Assembly (NCBI GenBank): GCA_025463305.1
Contig: JAOBWK010000039.1
Span: 58,164-122,163, forward strand
DNA length: 64,000 nucleotides
DNA from: Ilumatobacteraceae bacterium
Lineage (GTDB): Bacteria > Actinomycetota > Acidimicrobiia > Acidimicrobiales > Ilumatobacteraceae
Direction of reading: 5' to 3'
Below are positions 7,941 to 15,843 of the stretch, in pieces. The notes under the pieces were generated by a model. That model ran no database searches, was not told the origin of the DNA, and was given only the letters and a program-made list of their open reading frames with translations. The position numbers were made by a program, and so were the translations under genes. The stretch's first letter is position 1, and every line of letters starts with the position of its first letter.

Positions 7941-9131
7941 GTGCGTGCAGCAGTGTGGCAAGGTCGGCATGAGGTCAGTGTCGAAACCGTCCCCGATCCG
8001 ACCATCCAGTCACCGACCGACGCGATCATTCGGGTCACGTCATCGGGACTGTGCGGATCCGACCTTCATCTCTACGAGGTCCTCGCGCCGTTCATGACGC
8101 CCGGCGACATCCTCGGCCATGAGCCGATGGGTGTCGTCGAAGCACTTGGTTCGGCGGTGACGAACATCGCCGTCGGAGACCGCGTCGTGATCCCGTTCGG
8201 CATCGCGTGCGGACATTGCTTCATGTGCGACCAGGGCCTGCAATCACAGTGCGAGACCACTCAGGTCCACGAGCAGGGCTGCGGCGCAGCCCTGTTCGGG
8301 TACACCAAGCTCTACGGTCAAGTGCCGGGCGGGCAGGCCGAACTGTTGCGGGTCCCGCACGCTGACTACGGCCCGATCAAGGTCCCCCACGGACCGGCCG
8401 ACGACCGGTTCTTGTTCCTGTCCGATGTTCTTCCGACGGCGTGGCAGAGCGTGCAATACGCGGACGTGCCGAAGGGAGGGAGCGTGGTGGTGCTCGGCCT
8501 CGGTCCGATCGGTGACATGGCCTGCAGGATCGCCCAGCACCTCGGTGTCGACAACGTGATCGGGGTCGATCTCGTGGCCGAGCGATTGGAACGCGGACGA
8601 CTGCACGGAATCGACGTCGCGAACATCGACGACTTCGACAGCGACGCGGCGTTGATCGACTTCATCAGGGAGCGCACGAACGGCCGTGGTCCGGACGCAG
8701 TCATCGATGCGGTGGGAATGGAAGCCCACGGCTCGCCAGGGGCGAAGACCGCGCAGGCAATGACGGCGCTGATGCCCGATGTGCTCACCGAACGGGTGAT
8801 GAAGAAGGTCGGCGTCGATCGGTTGGCCGCACTGCACCTCGGCATCGATGTCGTGAGGCGCGGCGGAACGGTCTCCATCGTCGGCGTCTACGGCGGGATG
8901 ACCGACCCGATGCCGATGATGAAGCTCTTCGACAAGCAGATCCAGATCCGGATGGGCCAAGCCAACGTCCGGCGGTGGGTGGCCGACATCCTTCCGTTGC
9001 TCACCGACGACGACCCGCTCGGTGTCGACAGCTTCGCGACTCATCACGTTCCGCTCGAGGAAGCCGCCGGCGCCTACGAGATGTTCCAGAAGAAGCAGGA
9101 CGGTGCGATCAAGGTCGTGTTCAACCCGTGA
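7941..9131 (+). CDS. Zinc-dependent alcohol dehydrogenase (MDR family, formaldehyde dehydrogenase-like)
   Basis: A 396-residue medium-chain dehydrogenase. The start is GTG 7941, set by AAAGGAGG seven bases before it. The catalytic zinc site is GLCGSDLHLYE plus GHEPMGVVE; the lobe CGHCFMCDQG with a later Cys carries the structural-zinc cysteines. The Rossmann motif is VLGLGPIGDMA, followed by IGVDLVAERLE, where Asp favours NAD(H). Length and the insertion after the nucleotide fold (MEAHGSPGAKTAQAM) resemble glutathione-independent formaldehyde dehydrogenases and threonine-dehydrogenase-like proteins. The substrate is unproven. Confidence 0.86.
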   Translation: MRAAVWQGRHEVSVETVPDPTIQSPTDAIIRVTSSGLCGSDLHLYEVLAPFMTPGDILGHEPMGVVEALGSAVTNIAVGDRVVIPFGIACGHCFMCDQGLQSQCETTQVHEQGCGAALFGYTKLYGQVPGGQAELLRVPHADYGPIKVPHGPADDRFLFLSDVLPTAWQSVQYADVPKGGSVVVLGLGPIGDMACRIAQHLGVDNVIGVDLVAERLERGRLHGIDVANIDDFDSDAALIDFIRERTNGRGPDAVIDAVGMEAHGSPGAKTAQAMTALMPDVLTERVMKKVGVDRLAALHLGIDVVRRGGTVSIVGVYGGMTDPMPMMKLFDKQIQIRMGQANVRRWVADILPLLTDDDPLGVDSFATHHVPLEEAAGAYEMFQKKQDGAIKVVFNP

Positions 9132-9227
9132 GAGACACGCGGGACTTCCATGCTCGAGTGGGTTCGTCGGGTTCGAGCGGATCACCTCCTGCTCATGCAC
9201 TTCCGAGAGCGCTGGCCGGCTCCTGCT

Positions 9228-9253
9228 GTTTGGCGTCGTGGGAGCGTGGGTAG
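9228..9253 (+). promoter_or_regulatory. SigB/SigF-type promoter for the CBM48 protein
   Basis: GTTT (9228-9231), 16-base spacer, GGGTAG (9248-9253). The ATG at 9305 has GGAGG five bases before it. Confidence 0.5.
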
Positions 9254-9304
9254 CTGCGCCAGCGTTCGATGATGATCATCAATCCCGAGTCCTCTGGAGG
9301 CGCG

Positions 9305-9748
9305 ATGTGCGACGACAATGACACAACAGCCGCGGCAGTTCGCGTCGAGTTCCGCCTGCCGGCTGCGTTGGGCGCGACGACCGCGACTGTTGTCGGGGAT
9401 TTCAACGGGTGGGACGCACACGCGGACGTCATGCGGCGCGAGGAGGACGGCGGCTTCGTCGCAACAAAGGAGATCCAGGTCGGGCGCAGCTACCGGTACC
9501 GCTACCTCATCGACGCCGAGCGCTGGGAGAACGACTGGGACGCTGACGACTACGCACGCAACATGTTCGGAGGCGACGACTCCGTCCTCGATCTCACCCC
9601 CGGGTCACGGCGCCTCGCGGCCGCCGTCCCGGCTTCACCTCGGGCCGCCGAACCGTCACCCGGGAAGGGCGCCGAGAGTGAACGGGAGCAACCGGTCGCC
9701 AAGCGCTCCTCATCACGCAAGCGAGTGAGCGGCTCGAAGCCCGAGTAG
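9305..9748 (+). CDS. Stand-alone CBM48 (glycogen-binding) domain protein with charged tail
   Basis: A 147-residue protein from ATG 9305, chosen because GGAGG lies at 9296-9300. Residues about 10-95 form an isoamylase N-terminal/CBM48 fold: VEFRLPAALGATTATVVGDFNGWD, then GRSYRYRYLIDAERWENDW, the strands and aromatic residues that bind alpha-glucans in AMPK-beta and branching enzymes. No catalytic domain follows; the C-terminal third is disordered, Ser/Lys/Arg-rich and ends KRSSSRKRVSGSKPE. It could target glycogen or act as a regulatory subunit (inference). Confidence 0.8.
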   Translation: MCDDNDTTAAAVRVEFRLPAALGATTATVVGDFNGWDAHADVMRREEDGGFVATKEIQVGRSYRYRYLIDAERWENDWDADDYARNMFGGDDSVLDLTPGSRRLAAAVPASPRAAEPSPGKGAESEREQPVAKRSSSRKRVSGSKPE

Positions 9749-9754
9749 ACGACG

Positions 9755-10168
9755 TCACAACCTCGAAAGCGTTGCTGGGTCGACAGCGCCGCCGAAGAAG
9801 TGCTGGAGCGCGACGTCGATGATCGCAGGATGCCGCGCGACCTGCGCGAACAGCGACATCGATGAATGGAACTTGAGGTCATCCGGTCGACCGAGCACCT
9901 GCTCGAGCGGCGCAGCGCCAGCGGCGACAACGAGCGTGGTGCACTCCTCGAGTCGGGCTCGCAGCAACGTGTGATCGAGGTACGCACTGGCCTCGTCGAG
10001 ACCAGCGATCGCGTAGCGTCTCGACATCGCACTTGTGCCCAGACCGGCGATCTGCGGAAACACGAACCACATCCAATGCGATTGCTTCCGCCCCGATCGC
10101 AGCTCGGAGACCACGGTCTCATAGATCGACCTTTGCGCGTCGAGGAACCGAACGACGTCGTGGGTCAT
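9755..10168 (-). CDS. DUF1810 domain protein
   Basis: A 137-residue DUF1810 protein. Family features are visible: FLDAQRSIYETVVSELRSGRK, SHWMWFVFPQIAGLG, AMSRRYAIAGLDEASAYL, then DDLKFHSSMSLFAQVA and a C-terminal ALQHFFGG. The length is normal for the family, a small alpha-helical protein of unknown function. It converges on the CBM48 gene with only six bases between stops. Confidence 0.88.
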   Translation of the reverse strand: MTHDVVRFLDAQRSIYETVVSELRSGRKQSHWMWFVFPQIAGLGTSAMSRRYAIAGLDEASAYLDHTLLRARLEECTTLVVAAGAAPLEQVLGRPDDLKFHSSMSLFAQVARHPAIIDVALQHFFGGAVDPATLSRL

Positions 10169-10218
10169 TCAGGACGGCGATCGTTTGTGCTCGTGCTGCA
10201 GGCCATCGAAGGATCGGT

Positions 10219-10653
10219 TCAGAACTGCAGATGAGGTGCGATGATGGCCGCCGCTCGCCGGGCAGCTCGAAGGTCATCGGCACCGAATCCATGATGGTCA
10301 GCGGATGTGATCGTGACGACGCCGATCGTGCAGCCGTCGCGTTTGACGGGTACGGCGGCCACGCTGGCGATGCCGACGCGCGTGCACTCACGGACGTAGG
10401 CCGGGTATTCTCCGGCGTTGTTGTGAACGCTGGGGATGCGGTGGATGCGACCTGATCGTGCGGCGGCAGAAGTCGGACCTTCCTCGGGCTCCACGTCTAG
10501 GGTCGGGTCGGTCGTCGCCACCACCTGGACCACGCCGTTGAAGACGATGGCAGTTGCGACGTGCTTCGCTCCGTCGATGTCGGCGAGCAAGGATGTGGAA
10601 ATTCGGTCGATCGCGTCACGGTCAACCGGGTCGAGCAAGGTCGAGACGTTCAT
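10219..10653 (-). CDS. GAF domain protein
   Basis: A 144-residue single-domain protein. It shows a compact GAF fold: a strand with HVATAIVFNGVVQVVATTD, then the middle (SGRIHRIPSVHNNAGEYPAYVREC), and the core VGIASVAAVPVKRDGCTIGVVTITSADHHGF. There is no output domain, so it may bind a small ligand and act on a partner. The frame is open to 10785, but ATG 10653 fits the domain start and has GTGGAG upstream. It lies 50 bases downstream of the DUF1810 start on the same strand and could be read with it. Confidence 0.72.
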   Translation of the reverse strand: MNVSTLLDPVDRDAIDRISTSLLADIDGAKHVATAIVFNGVVQVVATTDPTLDVEPEEGPTSAAARSGRIHRIPSVHNNAGEYPAYVRECTRVGIASVAAVPVKRDGCTIGVVTITSADHHGFGADDLRAARRAAAIIAPHLQF

Positions 10654-10802
10654 GGCAACTCCACGGATGTCAGTCGGACGGATGAGTGTCAGACAGCGAG
10701 GACCGACGGCGGCCCTCCACCACGATCTCGACACGGCCTGATCGGCGTGTCGCTGAGATCGGCGCTTGCGTACCCAGGAGTGCACCGGGCAAAACGTGCC
10801 GA

Positions 10803-11036
10803 TCAGGATTCGAGCTTCTTGTCGGCCTTGCGGTCGATCCGATCTTGTTCGGCTGCTGTCAGGTTGCCGGCCTTGCGTTGTTGGGCGGCCCGCGCCTTCG
10901 CGTTTCGCGCGTGAGACTTGTCGGGCATCGGGTAGTTCCCGCTCTCGGCCTTGGCGGCCTTGGTTCTTGCCTTCTCCGGGAGTCCGAAGTCCTTGGCGGG
11001 CAACTTCTCTCGCTTGTTTTCAGGCAGATCTGCCAT
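10803..11036 (-). CDS. Small basic lysine/alanine-rich protein
   Basis: A 77-residue, highly charged protein with no hydrophobic core. KLPAKDFGLPEKARTKAAK is followed by YPMPDKSHARNAKARAAQQRKAGNLTAAEQDRIDRKADKK. The DFGLPEK...YPMPDKSHARNA pattern is one I associate with a small family also found next to phage and stress genes (DUF6582-like); I hold that loosely. GGAGGTGCAC precedes the ATG. The upstream GTTC-N15-GGGTAG element suggests expression with the stress set. Confidence 0.7.
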   Translation of the reverse strand: MADLPENKREKLPAKDFGLPEKARTKAAKAESGNYPMPDKSHARNAKARAAQQRKAGNLTAAEQDRIDRKADKKLES

Positions 11037-11063
11037 CGTGCACCTCCATGAGCTGTGTCGTCG

Positions 11064-11088
11064 CTACCCAGCACACCCGAGGCTGAAC
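11064..11088 (-). promoter_or_regulatory. SigB/SigF-type promoter for the small basic protein
   Basis: Minus strand GTTC (11088-11085), 15-base spacer, GGGTAG (11069-11064). The gene start is at 11036. Confidence 0.5.
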
Positions 11089-11126
11089 CCCATCAAGGGC
11101 ACTGCCTTCGAGGGGAACCTTCTGAG

Positions 11127-11366
11127 TCAACGCGAGTCGCTTGGAGCGTCGCCGACGACCTCTCCCGGCGCCGAGTTGCCGGGCGCGTTTTCGTCCCCGC
11201 GGTGATCGCGCAGTGCGACGAGCACGTCGGAATCCTCTTTGGACGCGGCTGGGCCGTAGGCGAGCACTGCAGTGCCGCGGCTGTTGCAGGCTGGGCAGGT
11301 GAGGGCCACAACCGCCATCGCGTCCGAAGGGTCGGACGCGCCCTCGAGCCGTCGGAGTGAGCTCAT
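11127..11366 (-). CDS. C-terminal half of an apparently split zinc-ribbon protein
   Basis: A 79-residue frame from ATG 11366. It begins MSSLRRLEGASDPSDAM, then VVALTCPACNSRGTAVLAYGPAASKED, and ends in a hydrophilic tail. The CPAC pair plus the CHTC pair of the frame ending at 11363 would make one four-cysteine zinc ribbon. I recall actinobacterial proteins of about 100 residues with this order in one chain (Cys pair, RRLEGASDP, CPxC, GTLVLxYGP). Here the two halves are in different frames joined by an ATGA overlap. Either it is translated by coupling or frameshift, or the gene is broken, or there is a one-base sequence error. Confidence 0.6.
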   Translation of the reverse strand: MSSLRRLEGASDPSDAMAVVALTCPACNSRGTAVLAYGPAASKEDSDVLVALRDHRGDENAPGNSAPGEVVGDAPSDSR

Positions 11367-11530
11367 CCAACGTCGCTTGCCGGCGTCTTCACCTGGCACG
11401 TGTGGCATTCGATCGTGGAGTCCTCAGCTTCCGAGAAGTCCGATGTGAAACCGCCCCGTGCGTAGGCGCCGAGCAGCTCGGTCAGAGTGGTGGCTTCGGC
11501 GCTGGCCGAGTCGATGTTTTCGTTGGTCAT
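11363..11530 (-). CDS. N-terminal half of an apparently split zinc-ribbon protein
   Basis: A 55-residue frame from ATG 11530 to TGA 11363. It has a helical start (ATTLTELLGAYARGGF) and ends with a cysteine pair, TIECHTCQVKTPASDVG. The stop codon overlaps the ATG of the next frame by the tetranucleotide ATGA. Reading straight through with a -1 shift would give DVG followed by MSSLRRLEGASDP, which restores the expected order of the family as I recall it. A promoter-like GTCT-N16-GGGTAG lies 10 bases before this ATG, so this is the real 5' end of the unit. Confidence 0.6.
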   Translation of the reverse strand: MTNENIDSASAEATTLTELLGAYARGGFTSDFSEAEDSTIECHTCQVKTPASDVG

Positions 11531-11539
11531 CGCGTGGCG

Positions 11540-11565
11540 CTACCCGTCGGGGGCAGCGAACAGAC
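11540..11565 (-). promoter_or_regulatory. Candidate SigB/SigF-type promoter for the split zinc-ribbon gene
   Basis: Minus strand GTCT (11565-11562), 16-base spacer, GGGTAG (11545-11540), ATG at 11530. Confidence 0.45.
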
Positions 11566-11747
11566 GGAGATTCGGCGTGCGTCCGACGGAGGTATGCGTC
11601 GCACGTCCGTCGTCGGCGATGCACGCGGCGCGTCACGGATACAGGGCCGTCACGATCCGGCGGGTCGCCACGGAGTTGTCGTCGTGAGCGGCGAGTGCAT
11701 CCGGCCGGGAGTGTGCGACATGGCGATCACCCGTACCTGGCGATCGG

Positions 11748-12257
11748 TCAGCGACCCCGTTCGGTGGCGACGGGGAGGGCGAACGTGGCGCGGACGCGCG
11801 CGCCGTGCACCGTCGAAAGGACACGGAGCTGATCGTCGGCACGCGCAATGAGCGCTGCGAGATCGGCCGAGCCCGGTTGCGGCAGCAGCGCACGCAACGT
11901 CTCCCAGAGCGAGCGCTTGCCGCGCACGGCCATCTGCATCGCTTCCAGCTCGACGATGGTCGTCAGCGGTGATCGCTGGACGATCCGGCCGTTCGGTTTG
12001 AGCGCGCCGAGCCGCTCACCCACCGACGCAACCCCGGCCTTAAGCCGGCTGGGCTGGACGCCGAGCGTCTCCATGATCGACAAGAGGGCGCGGAGGTCGG
12101 CGGCGACGTCGTCGTCGAACTCGGCGAGCACGGCACCGTCGGCCGAGTCGGCCTCTCCTTCGGCCAGCCGCGAAGCGCGCTGCGAACCGGCGGTTGCTCC
12201 AGCAACATGGTCCTCGAGGTAGATGCTCAGGAACTTGTAGCCCTCATCTGCAGTCAT
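11748..12257 (-). CDS. Conserved hypothetical helical protein
   Basis: A 169-residue protein. The start at ATG 12257 is fixed by GGAGG seven bases before it; a longer open frame reaching 12974 is the shadow of the neighbouring oxidoreductase. It is almost entirely helical, with YKFLSIYLEDHVAGATAGSQRA near the start, DDDVAADLRALLSIMETLG in the middle and ELEAMQMAVRGKRSLWETLRAL later. The helix pattern suggests a ferritin-like or DUF892-like bundle, but the iron-ligand spacing cannot be assigned. No function is known to me. Confidence 0.7.
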   Translation of the reverse strand: MTADEGYKFLSIYLEDHVAGATAGSQRASRLAEGEADSADGAVLAEFDDDVAADLRALLSIMETLGVQPSRLKAGVASVGERLGALKPNGRIVQRSPLTTIVELEAMQMAVRGKRSLWETLRALLPQPGSADLAALIARADDQLRVLSTVHGARVRATFALPVATERGR

Positions 12258-12399
12258 GTGGGTCCTCCGATGGGCGCGGTGTCCGCGCCCTGAACGGCGC
12301 GTCCTCCGATCTGCTGCCCCCGGATCGACGGATGTAGACGGACCTACTCTGCCTCGGTGATGTTCTCTGTACCGATGCTCGCAGCGGAGGGTCCGAGGT

Positions 12400-13392
12400 T
12401 CAGGAGGCGTGCGGCGATGGACTGCCGAACAGACCCTCGGCCCGCAAGGCGTCGCGCAAGTCCGAGTCCCAGAAGTCGAGGAAGCGCTCCTGGTCATCTC
12501 CGACCTGGACGAGCGCGACGCGGTCGAAGCCTGCATCTCGAGATCTGCGTACAGCGGCGACGTACTGGTCGACGTCCGGGCCGTGGGGGATCGTGCCGGC
12601 CACGTCTTCCGGTCGGATGAACTTCGACGCTGCGTCGAAGTTGACCGGGTTGGGGAGTTCTGCCTGCACCTTCCAGCCGAGAGAGGCCCAACGGAACTGT
12701 CGGTGAGCGACGCGGAGTGCTGCTTCGGCGTCGGGGCCGTATGAGACAGCGATCTGAGTGGTGGCCGTGGCCGTTGAACCCTTTGCAGTGCGGAAGGTGG
12801 AGATGAGCTCCGGCTCTGGCGTGGTGGCGATGACGTGGTCGGCGTAGTCGATGGCCAGCGCGAGGGATTCGTCGCCACTGATCGCCATGGCGAGAGGTAT
12901 CGGGCGGTCGGGGAGGTCGAACACCTGAGCATCTTCGAGGTCGAAGTACGTGCCGTGGTAGGAGTGGTAGCCACCCGTCCACAGCGTCGTGATGATGTCG
13001 AGCGCTTCGCGCAACATGCGGTGGCGTACGTCGGCGGGTGGCCAACCGCGTCCGATGATGTGCTCGTTGAGTCGTTCGCCCGCGCCGACGGACAACGTGA
13101 ACCGCTCGTTGGACAGAAGCGCGATGGTGGCCGCCTGTTGGGCGACGATGGCCGGGTGGTAGCGCAGGATCGGACAGGTGACGAAGGTTTGGAGTCCGAT
13201 CGTGGTGGTGCTCACCGCGACGGCACCCATGAGCGCCCAGGCGTTCGGTGAGTGTCGCTGCTCGGGCACCCAAGGGTGGAAGTGATCCGACTGCACCAGA
13301 AAATCGAAGCCCACAGCCTCGGACCGCCTGGCGATCTCGACGAGCTCGACGGGTCCGTGCTCCTCGGTCATCAACGTGTACCCGATCTCCAT
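12400..13392 (-). CDS. F420-dependent LLM-class oxidoreductase
   Basis: A 330-residue luciferase-like TIM-barrel oxidoreductase of the F420-dependent glucose-6-phosphate dehydrogenase-like type (TIGR03557-like). Visible signatures: EIGYTLMTEEHGP at the N-terminus, FDFLVQSDHFHPWVPEQ, WALMGAVAVSTTTIGLQT, RFTLSVGAGERLNEHI, GGYHSYHGTYFDL, and a C-terminal DAGFDRVALVQVGDDQERFLDF. Such enzymes use coenzyme F420, common in actinobacteria. The substrate is unknown. GAGGAG lies nine bases before the ATG, and a GGGTAG promoter element lies 38 bases before it. Confidence 0.87.
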   Translation of the reverse strand: MEIGYTLMTEEHGPVELVEIARRSEAVGFDFLVQSDHFHPWVPEQRHSPNAWALMGAVAVSTTTIGLQTFVTCPILRYHPAIVAQQAATIALLSNERFTLSVGAGERLNEHIIGRGWPPADVRHRMLREALDIITTLWTGGYHSYHGTYFDLEDAQVFDLPDRPIPLAMAISGDESLALAIDYADHVIATTPEPELISTFRTAKGSTATATTQIAVSYGPDAEAALRVAHRQFRWASLGWKVQAELPNPVNFDAASKFIRPEDVAGTIPHGPDVDQYVAAVRRSRDAGFDRVALVQVGDDQERFLDFWDSDLRDALRAEGLFGSPSPHAS

Positions 13393-13429
13393 CCGCTGTC
13401 TCCTCGTGAGTGGTTGATCCGCAAACGGG

Positions 13430-13454
13430 CTACCCCTCGCGTGAGACGGTCAAC
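13430..13454 (-). promoter_or_regulatory. Candidate SigB/SigF-type promoter for the LLM oxidoreductase
   Basis: Minus strand GTTG (13454-13451), 15-base spacer, GGGTAG (13435-13430), then a leader of about 37 bases with GAGGAG before the ATG at 13392. Confidence 0.4.
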
Positions 13455-13532
13455 CGTGAACCGCTCGTCTGACGCTCAAATGGGAGCCACTGGAGGCACT
13501 CGACCGTGAGCCTCGCCGCGGTCGCGAATATC

Positions 13533-13557
13533 GTTCCTCCAGGCAGCTCAGGGGTAC
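13533..13557 (+). promoter_or_regulatory. SigB/SigF-type promoter for the first GAF-ANTAR pair
   Basis: GTTC (13533-13536), 15-base spacer, GGGTAC (13552-13557), AAGGGAG ribosome site, ATG at 13572. Confidence 0.5.
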
Positions 13558-13571
13558 AGGAAGGGAGTCGT

Positions 13572-14294
13572 ATGGACCAGCACCGCCTCGAACGATTGCT
13601 CGCTGCATTGCACGATCCGATCTTGACTCACCCGGTCGCAGAACGGATCTGCGTGGTCTGTGCTCAGGCGGTGGCACGAGATGGTGCTGGAGTGTCGCGG
13701 ATCTTTCGGGGACGTCACGAGATGGTTGCAGCATCCAGCCCAGCATCAGCCGATGTCGAGTCGCTGCAAATCGCCTTTGCCGAAGGCCCATGCCTCGAAG
13801 TGGTCGGCACGGCTCGACCGTTTCATGAGCCCGATTTGACCTCCGATCGGGCAAGGAGGCGGTGGCCGCACTTTGCGCCCGCCGCCGCCGCACAGGGCGT
13901 GTTTGCGGCGTTTGCGTTTCCATTGACGACTGGTGGCGTGACCATCGGAGCGCTCGACGTCTATTCCACCTCTCGCGGCGATCTCGACAGCGACCAGGTC
14001 AATGACGCCATGCTCCTCGCCGACCTTGCTGCGCTCACGGTTGACCGCCTCGGCACCGCAGTTCGCGATGTTTCGGGAGCAGCAGCCGAAGCCGATGCCG
14101 TCGACGAGTGGGCGTACCCCTCGATCGTTCACAGTGCGAGCGGAATGATCTCCGAGCAACTGGACATCACGGTCGAAGAAGCGCTGTTGCGGTTGCGGGC
14201 CGTCGCCTTCGCGATCGACCGAAAGGTCACCGACATCTCACGAGACGTCCTCGATCACCGGTTCCGACTCGAGTCCTGGGTGGCCGATGAGTGA
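13572..14294 (+). CDS. GAF-ANTAR RNA-binding regulator
   Basis: A 240-residue protein. Residues about 5-165 are a GAF sensor (ERICVVCAQAVARDGAGVSR, AFAEGPCLEVVGT, AAAQGVFAAFAFPLTTGGVTIGALDVY). Residues about 180-235 are an ANTAR domain (SIVHSASGMISEQLDITVEEALLRLR, then DISRDVLDHRFRL), a helical bundle that binds paired RNA hairpins and prevents transcription termination in characterised members. Its start has AAGGGAG six bases upstream. It overlaps the next gene by eight bases, so the two are translationally coupled. Confidence 0.86.
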   Translation: MDQHRLERLLAALHDPILTHPVAERICVVCAQAVARDGAGVSRIFRGRHEMVAASSPASADVESLQIAFAEGPCLEVVGTARPFHEPDLTSDRARRRWPHFAPAAAAQGVFAAFAFPLTTGGVTIGALDVYSTSRGDLDSDQVNDAMLLADLAALTVDRLGTAVRDVSGAAAEADAVDEWAYPSIVHSASGMISEQLDITVEEALLRLRAVAFAIDRKVTDISRDVLDHRFRLESWVADE

Positions 14295-15033
14295 TCAGCC
14301 GACCGCCGCTTACGAAGGCCGGGAGCTTGCGGTCATCGACGCGTTCGTCCATCTGTCCGACACGCTCGTCGACGATTACGACGTCATCGAGTTCCTGACC
14401 TATCTCGCCGAGCAGTGCTGCGATCTCAGCGTGGCAGACGAGGCCGCCGTGATGCTTGCAGCACCATCCGGTCACCTCCACGCGGTGGCTTCTTCATCGG
14501 AACGAAGTCGGATGCTCGAGCTGTTCGAGCTGCAGAACCAAGATGGCCCATGCCTCGATGCGTATCGCTCCGGCGTTGTCGTGGCCTCCGGCAACCTCGA
14601 AGCCGAACCGCAACGATGGCCGATCTTCATCCCGCAAGCCCTGAAGGTCGGTTACCGAGCCGTGCACAGCGTCCCGCTGAAGCTGCGCAACGAGGTCATC
14701 GGAGCGCTCAACCTACTCAGGTTGGGTGTCGGCACGTTTCCGGATGCTGACGCTCGACTTGTTGGGGCGCTGTCCGACATCGCGACCGTCGGCGTGCTGC
14801 AGGAACGGAACCTCGCACGGTCGATCTCGGCCGCATCCGGTCTGCAGACAGCGCTCACCAGCCGCATCCGGATCGAACAAGCCAAGGGAGTGCTCGGCGA
14901 ACGGTGGGCCGTCCCGCTCGACGAAGCGTTCGAACATCTGCGCCGGTATGCCCGCCGCCGGGGATTACGCCTCACCGAGGTCGCCGAGGGAGTTGTGCGA
15001 CGGACCATCAGCATCCCCGCACCAGACGAATAG
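14287..15033 (+). CDS. GAF-ANTAR RNA-binding regulator, second of the pair
   Basis: A 248-residue protein with an N-terminal GAF domain (IEFLTYLAEQCCDLSVADEAAVML, ELQNQDGPCLDAYRSGVVVASGNL, GYRAVHSVPLKLRNEVIGALNLL) and a C-terminal ANTAR domain (RIRIEQAKGVLGERWAVPLDEAFEHLRRYA). The ANTAR form is the IEQAKG type, unlike the HSASGM type of its upstream partner. The same pair order recurs at 41984-40471. Coupled by an eight-base overlap with the upstream gene, so the two proteins may form a heteromer (inference). Confidence 0.87.
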   Translation: MSDQPTAAYEGRELAVIDAFVHLSDTLVDDYDVIEFLTYLAEQCCDLSVADEAAVMLAAPSGHLHAVASSSERSRMLELFELQNQDGPCLDAYRSGVVVASGNLEAEPQRWPIFIPQALKVGYRAVHSVPLKLRNEVIGALNLLRLGVGTFPDADARLVGALSDIATVGVLQERNLARSISAASGLQTALTSRIRIEQAKGVLGERWAVPLDEAFEHLRRYARRRGLRLTEVAEGVVRRTISIPAPDE

Positions 15034-15169
15034 CGCATCCGGATCTGGACAGCAGGCATCTCCACTTGTCGTGCCTGTCAATCATCCCTGCCGATCGCCG
15101 AACAGCCAATCGAGCCTGATCGTCGGCACAGGACTGCACTGATCTTCATCGGACAGGCGCGGTCACCCG

Positions 15170-15508
15170 CTACTTGGCCCCGGTCAACACGATCCGGTTC
15201 TGATCAGGATCGGCGAGCTGGACCACGCGGACGTAGTTGGCTTCCACCAGCGGCTCATGGTCGATGCCCGCGGCGTCCAGCGCCGCCAACTCAGCGTCGA
15301 GGTCGCCGACATTGATCGTCGCCCCGGAGACACCGGCACGCTCGGACTCCTCGTATACCTGGATCGCTCCGGCATTGTCGAAATACCACTCGCGCAAGCC
15401 CTCCATCGGGCTGGCGTCGGGTGCCCTCCCGAACAACCGGGAGTAGAAGTCGACGGATCGATCCAAGTCGGAGACGATCAATTGGGCCATGACGATGGAG
15501 ACGTTCAT
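15170..15508 (-). CDS. VOC/glyoxalase superfamily protein
   Basis: A 112-residue single vicinal-oxygen-chelate domain: QLIVSDLDRSVDFYSRLFGRAPDA, then FDNAGAIQVYEESERAG, INVGDLDAELAALDAAGI, and VRVVQLADPDQNRIVLTGAK. In this superfamily two betaalphabetabetabeta units place metal ligands; the Asp-Pro-Asp-x-Asn near the C-terminus fits. The substrate is unknown. A GGGTAC lies 12 bases before its ATG, with only a weak GCAT at the right distance for a -35. Confidence 0.82.
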   Translation of the reverse strand: MNVSIVMAQLIVSDLDRSVDFYSRLFGRAPDASPMEGLREWYFDNAGAIQVYEESERAGVSGATINVGDLDAELAALDAAGIDHEPLVEANYVRVVQLADPDQNRIVLTGAK

Positions 15509-15727
15509 ACCCTTCCTGGTACCCGAGCCGAAAGGTCACCATGCCTCCACACGGATTTGGCACCGCGGGATCGTCGCGACTGACCGGTGGTGCACCCGAC
15601 GCGGCCACCGTCCTCCGCGCGTAACCGTCTCCGGGCGCACGGCTCCGCGAATACCTGCTCATTCGCCGCCGTGATGTGCAGTGCCGCTGCACCCGACGCC
15701 CGTCGATGCTGGTTGGCGTCGGTAGAG

Positions 15728-15743
15728 GTTTAATGCGTTAAAC
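15728..15743. repeat. AT-rich inverted repeat
   Basis: GTTTAA and TTAAAC, a perfect six-base inverted repeat separated by TGCG, in an otherwise very GC-rich region. It lies about 116 bases upstream of the tRNA half. It could be an operator, a recombinase site, or chance. Confidence 0.4.
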
Positions 15744-15843
15744 GTAAGCCGGCGGAGAGGCGCCGACTCTACGGATTGGGCGGTCTGGCAGACGGGGGAG
15801 TGCCTGCTCAACGGAGTGCGGCGGACCCGGCGGAGGGCTCCCG

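Noticed and set aside
12258..12974. Long N-terminal extension of the hypothetical protein ending at 11748
   Set aside because: It is the shadow of the LLM oxidoreductase and lacks protein-like composition; GGAGG marks ATG 12257.
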